A stretch of DNA of 30,922 bases, from the NCBI GenBank assembly GCA_002482815.1, contig DLGS01000336.1, positions 1 to 30,922 on the forward strand. The letters are read 5' to 3'. The translations under genes and the position numbers were made by a program. Origin of the DNA: Bacteroidetes bacterium UBA7688 (lineage in GTDB: Bacteria; Bacteroidota; Bacteroidia; Chitinophagales; Chitinophagaceae). The notes under the pieces are model-generated. The model searched no databases. It was not told the DNA's origin and saw nothing but the letters and a program-made list of their open reading frames with translations. This document shows positions 7,928-15,700 of this stretch, in pieces (the first letter of the stretch is position 1; each line of letters begins with the position of its first letter).

Positions 7928-10294
7928 ATGATGTGCAGGTTCTTTCTAGTAATTATTATAATGAGTCTCAGCAGTCTGGGATATTGCCAATTACCCGGCA
8001 ATTTTAACCTTATTGGTGATGCCGAGCTTAAATTTATTAACGAAAAATCAGGCATTGTAGAAGACACTTCGTTTAATGAGGCTTGTTGGGTAAAAGCAGG
8101 AAGACAAAATACCCATCTTGGCAATGTATATTATGCATACCGCGACACAACAAAAAAGGATGTGGTCCTTGAATCTTTTCCTAATGAATTTGTATTTGAT
8201 ATTTTACAACCTCAAATCTCCAGATACAAAATTTCTACAAAAACTATAATTGATAGTTTTGGAAGTGGGGGGAGAGATTTTAGAAGTTATGTTCAAAGTC
8301 GCTTGTACGAACCATTATTAGCCGGCCAAACCTATACGTTTACTATATACAATATTATTTGGAACCAGTCGGTTGCATCATATTTGGAAAGCGGGTTTAA
8401 GATATCACAAACAGCGCCAATCAGAAATTTGGGCGTATTCTTTAGCGACACCCAAATACAACAATTTACCAATCGAGGAAGGATTGATTTGAAACCACAA
8501 ATCAACTTTAAAGATTGGAGCAATACAAAAATTGATACGTTTGAGTTTGTAAAATTAACGGCTCAATATACAGCACTCGGTGGTGAACAATATATAACAA
8601 TTGGCAATTTTGATTATTTTTCTGATTTTAAAATACAGCTCAGCCCAGCGCTAATTTACCGTCTGCCCAGTGATACTGTGACTTTATTGGATTTTCCCGA
8701 CTTGTATTTCAAGCTCTCTCTCGTCTCCGACACCACCCTCTCAATCATCTCTCTCACTCAATTTTCGCTGGGTAAAGACACTGCCCTTGCTTGCCTGGGT
8801 GATAGTATAAAACTAGGTGGCGAGGACCATTTTTTTCATTACTGGTGGAATACCGGTGATACCTCAAGATTCATCACCATTAAGACACCTGGTACGTATT
8901 GGTGCAGGGTCGATTTTGGCTGCAGCACCTTTACCGATACCATCGTGGTAAAGCCACTGGATTTTTCTTTTTCGTTGGGTAAAGACACGAGTATCAATTG
9001 CACAGGTAGTATCATGCGGCTCAAAGCGCCTGATGGTTATTCTTATGTTTGGAGCACCGGCGCCACCACGGCATATTTAGATATTACAAGTCCCGGCAAA
9101 TATTGGTGCCGACTGGATTATGGCTGTGGCACTTATACTGATACGATTGTAGTCAACCCCAATCCTTTTACTTTTTCATTAGGTGCGGATGCCAGCATTA
9201 AATGTTTTGCAAATTCTATCCGCATTTTTGCTTCAGCAGTTTATACCAATCTCTGGAGCACCGGCGAAACAAGCAATAGCATCCTTGTAACTACACCTGG
9301 CACGTATTGGTGTCGTGCAGACGATGGTTGCACAACATTTACAGATACGATAATAATCAACCCGATATTCGAAAGTTTTTCATTGGGAAGGGATACAGCG
9401 ATTTGCGCTGACATTCCGCTTTTGCTAAATGCACCTAATGGTAAAACTATTCTGTGGAATACTGGAGCAGGCACAATAATAATAGAGATCACTACACCCG
9501 GCACTTATTGGTGCAGGATAGATTTTGGTTGCAACACGGTTACCGATACGATTGTGGTGAGCGGCTCTGTGGCACCAGCCCCTTTCAACATTGCAGATAC
9601 TGCGCTATGCGAGGCAAGCCTACCCATCAGCATCAGCGCTCCATATACCGCCGCTGCTTATTTGTGGAGCAACGGCAACAATACATTCAGCACTGATTTT
9701 ACCGGTACAGGAAAGCAATGGTTGCGCATCAGCAACCTCTGTGGAGACAAACATTTCACCGATACTTTTGAAATAAAATCGCTGAATGTTGCCTTAAGCA
9801 ACATCAATCTTGGGAATGACACCAGCAATTGTCTGTACGGTTTTTATCTCGATACCATCACGCTGCAAGTGCCTGCCAACAATTTCACACAAATTAAATG
9901 GAGTACAGGCAGTACCAATTCGTCAATAAAGGTAAATCAACCCGGTGCTTACTGGGTGCAGGTTTCAAACGTTTGCTATTCGGTAGCAGACACCATCAAC
10001 ATCACGGGTTGTGCTGCGCGTGAAGTACCAAAAGTGGATATTCCCAATGCTTTCAGTCCGAACGGAGATGGCAAAAATGATGTATTCCGTTTAAAATATT
10101 TTCCGCAACAGGTTGTGAGCTTTCACCTCAAAATCTACAATCGCTACGGGCAAATGGTGAGCGAACTGAAAAGCAGAAACGATGAGTGGGATGGTGGCAA
10201 TTATGAGCTGGGTGTGTATTATTACCTCTTCGTGTATAAAGATATTACCGGCAAAGAATATACGCAGAAGGGTGATATCAGCCTTGTCAGGTAA
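7928..10294 (+). CDS. Secreted tandem-repeat protein with T9SS type B (gliding-motility-associated) C-terminal domain
   Basis: A 788-residue surface protein. The signal peptide runs to about residue 20 (LSSLGYCQ). The residue before Cys is Tyr, so the lipobox is poor and lipoprotein processing is unlikely. Residues 20-275 form a unique N-terminal domain. Then come four clear tandem units of 68-69 residues starting at 8762, 8969, 9173 and 9377, each opening FSLG.D and containing a W.TG turn and the block GTYWCR..FGC....DTI. Two diverged units follow from 9584 and 9803. The C-terminal 85 or so residues are a CHU_C domain (IPNAFSPNGDGKNDVF, YNRYGQMV), which directs T9SS export and often SprF-type partners. 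The conserved Cys pair in each unit suggests a disulphide. A pyrimidine-rich stretch (8710-8760) marks the junction of N-terminal domain and repeats. Confidence 0.9.
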   Translation: MMCRFFLVIIIMSLSSLGYCQLPGNFNLIGDAELKFINEKSGIVEDTSFNEACWVKAGRQNTHLGNVYYAYRDTTKKDVVLESFPNEFVFDILQPQISRYKISTKTIIDSFGSGGRDFRSYVQSRLYEPLLAGQTYTFTIYNIIWNQSVASYLESGFKISQTAPIRNLGVFFSDTQIQQFTNRGRIDLKPQINFKDWSNTKIDTFEFVKLTAQYTALGGEQYITIGNFDYFSDFKIQLSPALIYRLPSDTVTLLDFPDLYFKLSLVSDTTLSIISLTQFSLGKDTALACLGDSIKLGGEDHFFHYWWNTGDTSRFITIKTPGTYWCRVDFGCSTFTDTIVVKPLDFSFSLGKDTSINCTGSIMRLKAPDGYSYVWSTGATTAYLDITSPGKYWCRLDYGCGTYTDTIVVNPNPFTFSLGADASIKCFANSIRIFASAVYTNLWSTGETSNSILVTTPGTYWCRADDGCTTFTDTIIINPIFESFSLGRDTAICADIPLLLNAPNGKTILWNTGAGTIIIEITTPGTYWCRIDFGCNTVTDTIVVSGSVAPAPFNIADTALCEASLPISISAPYTAAAYLWSNGNNTFSTDFTGTGKQWLRISNLCGDKHFTDTFEIKSLNVALSNINLGNDTSNCLYGFYLDTITLQVPANNFTQIKWSTGSTNSSIKVNQPGAYWVQVSNVCYSVADTINITGCAAREVPKVDIPNAFSPNGDGKNDVFRLKYFPQQVVSFHLKIYNRYGQMVSELKSRNDEWDGGNYELGVYYYLFVYKDITGKEYTQKGDISLVR
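8762..10012 (+). repeat. Six tandem protein-repeat units, four well conserved
   Basis: Unit starts are 8762, 8969, 9173, 9377, 9584 and 9803, giving lengths of 207, 204, 204, 207, 219 and about 210 bases. Units 1-4 share FSLG at the start and TPGTYWCR (or close) near the end. Units 5 and 6 keep only the spacing, a W.SG/NG turn and scattered Cys. Confidence 0.8.
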
Positions 10295-10331
10295 AAACAA
10301 TATTCCTCTCTTAGAATTCACTAAGCTTTTA

Positions 10332-10339
10332 TACTTTTG
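10332..10339 (+). promoter_or_regulatory. -7 promoter element, TACTTTTG, of the DtxR-type regulator
   Basis: Perfect match to the Bacteroidota -7 consensus TAnnTTTG. Only 5 bases separate it from the ATG at 10345, so the transcript would begin at or next to the start codon. No clear TTTG -33 element was seen. Confidence 0.6.
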
Positions 10340-10344
10340 AGCTT

Positions 10345-10998
10345 ATGGTTTCTCTTACCGAAGAAAATTATCTGAAAGCATTGCTGAGCCTCTCCAACGA
10401 AAAGGGAGAAGTGAGCGTAAATGAATTGAGCAAGCACCTCAACATAAAAATGCCTACTGCCAATAGTATGATGAAGAAACTGGCAGAAAAAAAGTTCGTT
10501 ATCTATGTGAGCTATAAGCCGCTGAAACTTACTGAAAAGGGAAAAAAGGAAGCCGCACTTATCATCAGAAAACATCGGTTGACAGAGATGTTCCTGGTAG
10601 AAAAAATGGGTTTTGGCTGGGAGGAAGTACATGCCATTGCCGAGCAGATAGAGCACATTCATTCGGTTGAATTTTTTGGGAAGATGGACGAATTATTGGG
10701 CTTCCCTAAATTCGATCCGCACGGTTCCCCGATTCCTGACATTAACGGAAAAATGGAATGGCTATCTTATCAATCATTAAGCAATTGCCAGGCAGGCGAT
10801 TCCGTAAAATTAGCTGCAGTCGTGCATTCCAGCGATGATTTTCTTAAATTTTTAAATACCCGGGAATTAAAACTTGGGACAATTTTAAAAATTAAATCTG
10901 TTGAACCTTTTGATAAAAGTATGACCGTCAGTTATGGTAAACGTAACGACGAAGTGCTTAGTGGCCTAGTCTGCGAAAAACTACTTGTTTCTAAATAA
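10345..10998 (+). CDS. DtxR/MntR-family metal-dependent transcriptional repressor
   Basis: A 217-residue cytoplasmic regulator that binds Mn(II) or Fe(II) and represses metal-uptake genes. The first 60 or so residues form the winged helix-turn-helix (starting TEENYLKALLSL, recognition part MPTANSMMKKL). Residues 65-125 are the dimerisation and metal-binding region; H77, E100, E103 and H104 sit close to the ligands H77, E99, E102 and H103 known for Bacillus MntR. Residues of about 140-217 look like a FeoA/SH3-like C-terminal domain. This makes it the long three-domain type rather than short MntR. No transporter gene is adjacent, so the regulon lies elsewhere. The start is fixed by family alignment and is only 5 bases from a -7 element. 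DUF2461 follows 18 bases after the stop, probably in one operon. Confidence 0.9.
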   Translation: MVSLTEENYLKALLSLSNEKGEVSVNELSKHLNIKMPTANSMMKKLAEKKFVIYVSYKPLKLTEKGKKEAALIIRKHRLTEMFLVEKMGFGWEEVHAIAEQIEHIHSVEFFGKMDELLGFPKFDPHGSPIPDINGKMEWLSYQSLSNCQAGDSVKLAAVVHSSDDFLKFLNTRELKLGTILKIKSVEPFDKSMTVSYGKRNDEVLSGLVCEKLLVSK

Positions 10999-11016
10999 TT
11001 CTTTCATTTTCTATTT

Positions 11017-11679
11017 ATGTTGCAAAAATCAACACTGGATTTTCTGAGCCAGCTAAATGATAATAATAATAAGGTTTGGTTTGACGAAAACAGAAAAAAA
11101 TATGAAGTCGCCAAACTGGATTTTGAACAGTTTATAGGCGATGTCCTGGAAGCAAATACTGCATTGATTCCTGAACTGGAAGGACGAAAAGCGAAAGACT
11201 GTATTTTCAGGATTTATAAAGATGTCAGGTTTTCGAAAGACAAAATTCCTTACAAAAATAATTTTGGTGCCGGCTTTGGCAAAGGTGATAAGAAAATGAA
11301 TGTTGCAGGGTTTTATATTCATCTGCAACCTGGTAATAATAGTTTTGTGGGTGGTGGCATCTGGATGCCGGAAGCTACTGCGCTAAAGGCAATCCGCCAG
11401 GAAATTGATTATCATTTTGAAGAGTTTCAAAGTATAATTGCTAAAGCGTCTTTTGCGAAGATGTTTGGTGGCCTTGACCAGTCCGAAAAGCTGGTCCGTG
11501 CTCCTAAAGATTATGACGAAACGAATCCTGCAATTGATTTTCTAAAGCTCAAAAGTTTTACGGTTGGCACCAGATTAAGTGATAAAGATATGCTCGAAAA
11601 AAATGCGGTTGCAAAAATTGCAACCGCAGTGAAGGAAATGAAACCCTTTATTGATTTTTTGAACAGAGCAATTTCTTAG
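11017..11679 (+). CDS. DUF2461 family protein
   Basis: A 220-residue soluble protein with no signal peptide. It fits the DUF2461 (TIGR02453) family: it opens with STLDFLSQLNDNNNKVWFDE and carries the conserved FRIYKDVRFSKDKIPYKNN segment, the GFYIHLQPG strand and GGGIWMP. The biochemical role of the family is unknown. It begins 18 bases after the DtxR-type gene, which suggests co-transcription. Its stop lies only 3 bases from the stop of the convergent PorP/SprF gene. Near its 3' end, codons for NAVAKIATAVKE contain a perfect 11-bp inverted repeat that reads as a terminator on the opposite strand (separate entry), so this stretch appears to serve two purposes. Confidence 0.88.
   Translation: MLQKSTLDFLSQLNDNNNKVWFDENRKKYEVAKLDFEQFIGDVLEANTALIPELEGRKAKDCIFRIYKDVRFSKDKIPYKNNFGAGFGKGDKKMNVAGFYIHLQPGNNSFVGGGIWMPEATALKAIRQEIDYHFEEFQSIIAKASFAKMFGGLDQSEKLVRAPKDYDETNPAIDFLKLKSFTVGTRLSDKDMLEKNAVAKIATAVKEMKPFIDFLNRAIS
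11597..11628 (-). terminator. Minus-strand terminator embedded in the DUF2461 coding sequence
   Basis: TGCGGTTGCAA (11604-11614) and TTGCAACCGCA (11618-11628) form a perfect 11-bp stem with a 3-base loop. On the minus strand the hairpin is followed directly by seven T residues (A-run 11597-11603 on plus). It lies 55 bases beyond the stop of the minus-strand PorP/SprF gene and has no T-run on the plus strand, so it fits as the terminator of the PKD/PorP operon only. Confidence 0.8.
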
Positions 11680-11682
11680 CAA

Positions 11683-12729
11683 TTATCTGCGTGGACAAAC
11701 GGTGCTGCTGAAACCTCTTTGCGGATCTGTCATCAGGCCTGTTTTGATTAAAGATAATTCGAAACCGCCGCGGAAACTCGAAGCTGCATGAAGTTTTGAA
11801 ACGTTCATATCGTAGCTCATTCCGAAAGTAAGGTCATTAAAGTCGATTTTTATGACAGGAATAATGGCATCCTGGAAACGATACATCAAACCACCATACA
11901 ATATCAAAACGTCCTGAGATGCAGATTCTGCATTCTTACGGCCTGCCAGGCAACCCACCATTATCTCATCATATTTCCCCGGTACCATTACATTCCCCTG
12001 CGCCTGAACACTCCATGTTTCTGTGATCAACCAGTTGGAACTGGCATTCACATTGAATCTCATATCCTGACGCACACCTGTGATGTCGCCATAAAAATTG
12101 CTTTCCGGCTTGGTAAGGTGGTAGGCTGCAAGTCCGACAGAATAGTTGGTTTTATTATCAGCGCCTGTATTTGAGGTGTAATTTAGTCCCAGCCCAAAGT
12201 CCATTTGGCCTACTTTAGGATTAGGAAATTTTTCGCCTGAAGCAATTGTTGGGTCGTAGCCAATACCAGGGGTATATTGATTCCCCAACGTAATCTTGCT
12301 GGGATCAAAATTTCTTTGCAGGTAACCGCCCATCAGGCCAACAGAAACAAATGTTCCATGCTCCTCATTCAGATTTTTATTGTACGAAATCGCAATATTT
12401 CCTGAAATGGTTGTGAGGTTAATACTTCCGGTACGATCATAATATCCCAATACCCCGAAACCGATAAAGTCCTGCGAAGTACCAATCTGTTTTTTCATTT
12501 CTACGGAGGCAGTCGCTGTTTGAAAAGGTGCACTTATACTGTTCCATTGGTTTCGGTACATTATTCCAAACCGGTAGTCTCCATTGTAGATACCTGTCAA
12601 AGCGGGGTTACGCAGGATACTTGTTTCATAAAACTGCGAAAAATGTATGTCTTGAGCTTGTGTTTTTTGTGCGGCGAGTCCTGTTAAAGCCGCTATAGCT
12701 ATCAGTTGTTTTTTTAAAAACCTTTTCAT
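11683..12729 (-). CDS. PorP/SprF family type IX secretion outer-membrane protein
   Basis: A 348-residue protein with a signal peptide (MKRFLKKQLIAIAALTG, cleavage near KTQAQD) followed by the family hallmark DIHFSQFYETSILRNPALTG. The remainder has alternating strands of a beta-barrel and ends in a short polar tail. In Flavobacterium, SprF is encoded just downstream of the adhesin SprB and is needed for its T9SS export; PorP/SprF proteins generally hold type B (CHU_C) substrates at the outer membrane. Here the gene starts 18 bases after the giant PKD/CHU_C gene, the same order, so the pair is probably co-transcribed and functionally linked. A terminator for this transcript lies within the convergent DUF2461 gene. 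Confidence 0.93.
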   Translation of the reverse strand: MKRFLKKQLIAIAALTGLAAQKTQAQDIHFSQFYETSILRNPALTGIYNGDYRFGIMYRNQWNSISAPFQTATASVEMKKQIGTSQDFIGFGVLGYYDRTGSINLTTISGNIAISYNKNLNEEHGTFVSVGLMGGYLQRNFDPSKITLGNQYTPGIGYDPTIASGEKFPNPKVGQMDFGLGLNYTSNTGADNKTNYSVGLAAYHLTKPESNFYGDITGVRQDMRFNVNASSNWLITETWSVQAQGNVMVPGKYDEIMVGCLAGRKNAESASQDVLILYGGLMYRFQDAIIPVIKIDFNDLTFGMSYDMNVSKLHAASSFRGGFELSLIKTGLMTDPQRGFSSTVCPRR

Positions 12730-12747
12730 CTTTTTCTCTTTTAGCGG

Positions 12748-15700
12748 TTATTTAATAATAGTCACATCACCTTTAATGAACACAATTTCACCGTTGTCGC
12801 AGGTTGCTTCGATTGTGTAGACAAAGGTGTCGGGGCTGAGGGCGTCGCCATTGAAAGTTCCATCCCAACCCTGTTCTTTGGCATTGGCATCGAAGGCTGT
12901 TTTTTCAAATACCTTTTGTCCCCACCGGTTGAAGATGGTGAAAGCTTTGATTTTTCCGACCCCTTTACCCTGAGGGTAGAAGTAGTCGTTGAGACCATCA
13001 CCATTTGGCGTGAAAGTATTTGGTATGTAGAGCTGGCTCTGGTCGCAGAAGATAGTAATCTGCACTTTGTCAGAATCAGAACAGCCAAAATCGCTTGTTC
13101 CTGTGAGGGTGTAGATAGTAGTTGTCAGTGGTTTGGCCACAGGGTTCTGGCAGCTGGCGCAACTAAGCGTTGCCGCAGGCGACCACAGATAATCCTTGAT
13201 ATATTTTCCGTTTCCGCTGAGCTGTACTTCTGTTCCTGCCAATACTTTCTGGTCCGCACCGGCGTCTACTTCGGGCAGCGGATGCACTGTTACTTTTATC
13301 ATCGCGGTGTCGGGGATACAGGAACCTTCCGTACCGATGACACGATAAATGATGGTGCTGTCCATTGTGGCTATCGGATTAGGGATATTGTCTGCAGAGA
13401 GGAAAGTAGCCGGCGACCAGTAATAGTTGTGCGCACCGGAAGCCAGGAGCTGAATAGGGTCACGTTCACAGATTTCGGTATCAGCTGTGTGCAGCAGCGT
13501 TGTTTTTATTTTGATGCCGACATCTAGCGTATCCTTGTTGGTACAGCCTCTCTCGTCCGTACCGGTCACAATATATTTAACCGGCACTTTAGTGGAAGTA
13601 ACAGGATTGTTGCAATCGCTGCAGCTGAGTGTTGGTGCAGGGTTCCAGTAATAAGACACGCCACCGCCGGCACTCAGGGTTGCCTGATCGTTGAGGCAAA
13701 TGACTGTATCTTTTGCTTTGATAACCGGTAATCCGAATACGGTAAAGGTTTTCTGAATAGTGTCTTTACAACCGTTTGTATTGGTGGTAATGAGTGTGAT
13801 GGTATAAGTCCCTTCCTTGCTGTAAGTGCGTTTGGTTGTTTTTCCTGCTGCTGTTGTACCATCTTCAAAAGTCCATTCTGAAGAAGCATAAGCGGAGAAA
13901 TAGCTGTAGGAAGAATCGGTGAAAGTAATGGGTGTATTGATGCAGGTTGGTGTCATCTTAACGACAGCAACTGCGGCATCGACGCGAATAGTATCGAGCC
14001 CTCTGCTGGAGGTGGAGCATCCTTTTCCGTCACCAAGAATAAGGCGCGGGATGTATGATCCGGGTTCGGTGTAAGTATGGGTAGTGGTGAGTTTTCCAAC
14101 AGCACTTTCGGTGACCCCATCGGCAAAATCCCAAACCATCACATCGGCTTTAACGAGTTCAGCTTCGAAGGAAACGGTAAGCGGAGCGCAACCACTGAGC
14201 GGAGTGTATTTAAGCGCACCGTCATAGCCAAGTACCCTTACGCGGCTGTAAGCCGTATCGGTGCAGCCATATTTATCATAGGCTACCATTGTAATAATAT
14301 ACACACCGGAGTCGATAAACGGCGCTACAGGCGAAGGGATGGCTGCATATCCCTCATCAAAATCCCAGGTGAAGCGAACAGCATCTGCGGAAGATGTGTT
14401 GGTAAAAGTGACGAACAGTGGGGGGCACAAAGCAACAGAATCACTCATGGTGAAAGACGCATTTGGTTTCACTGTTTTGACGAAAGCAAGTTTGGTAATA
14501 GAATCTTTACAACCGGTTTCATCTGTCACCACAAGCTTCACATCAAAGGAGCCAATGGTGGAATAAGCATGTTCGGGATCTGGCAGTGTGGAGGTCGCGC
14601 CATCGCCAAAATACCATTTGTACGTGAGGCCTGCGCCCGAGGAAAGGCTAACAAACTTTATTGGTTTGTATAAACATGTAAATGTATCAATAGCTGCACC
14701 AAAATCAGCAACAGGCTTGCGTGATTCAATGTCAATATTGATTGAGTCTTTACAACCTATTATATCAGTCGTGACGACTTTAACAGTGTACTTTCCGGGA
14801 ATTGGGTACAGTTTTGTTGCATTTACGGATGTATCTGTTTTGAAAGTTGCATCGCCCCAATACCAGGTTCTGCTGATATTCTTGACGGTAGAAGTATTCG
14901 TACTGTTATCTGTAAAATTAATAGTGGCTGGCGCACACGAAATCATAGGGCTGGCTTTCACTTTCATCCATGGTTTGGCAACAGTAATATATTTGTTTCG
15001 GGTAAAAGCCTTATCGCATTTATGGATATCTCTGGAATATAGCGTGACTGAATATCTGCCGGTGTCTTTGTAAACGACATAATAAATTTGTCGCGTTGGA
15101 TCAAAATAGACGGTATCCAAAACAGAACCTGACCCGAAGTTATATTGGGTAATATAATTGTAAACCGGATGAGTGAGGAAAACGGTATCACCCAGGCAAA
15201 CGGTCGTATCAAGTGCAGTAAAAGTGGGTTGCTTATTGAAGATATAAATCGTTCTCGAAGTAGTATCAACACAGGAAAAAGAATCATTTGTGGTGGTTAA
15301 TCTGACTGTGTAAACTCCCGTGTCCGAATAAGTATGGATAGGATTTCTTAGTGTCGAAGTTGCGCCATCTCCGAATTCCCAAAAAGTTGAGGTAGCTCTG
15401 TAGGATGAATCAAGAAATGCAACTTTAAAAGGCGTATCGCACGAAAACCTGATTCCAAATGATGAACCGGGAGGATTGATGACAAGTGGTTTGGACATGG
15501 AATCCAAACATCCGTACCTTGATCCCCATAAAATAATTCTTCTGTTGCCTGAAACTCTGTACTGATGATTCACATTTTTTGAGGTGTCTTCCAAAGTATA
15601 ACTATCATTCCAATCCCAGATGTATTTCAACCCTCCTGTAGAAAGATTTGTGGCATAGACATAATCGTTTTTGCATATCGTATCAGGGTAAAAGGAAAAG

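Noticed and set aside
7928..7990. Possible lipoprotein signal LGYC in the type B repeat protein
   Set aside because: The residue before Cys is Tyr rather than Gly, Ala or Ser, so an ordinary signal peptidase I site is more likely.
11604..11628. Hairpin read as a plus-strand terminator
   Set aside because: No T-run follows on the plus strand and it is within the coding region; only the minus strand fits.
12916..13527. Open frame of 203 codons on the plus strand inside the PKD gene
   Set aside because: It lies opposite well-supported CHU_C and repeat coding sequence and has no recognisable family; it is a shadow frame.
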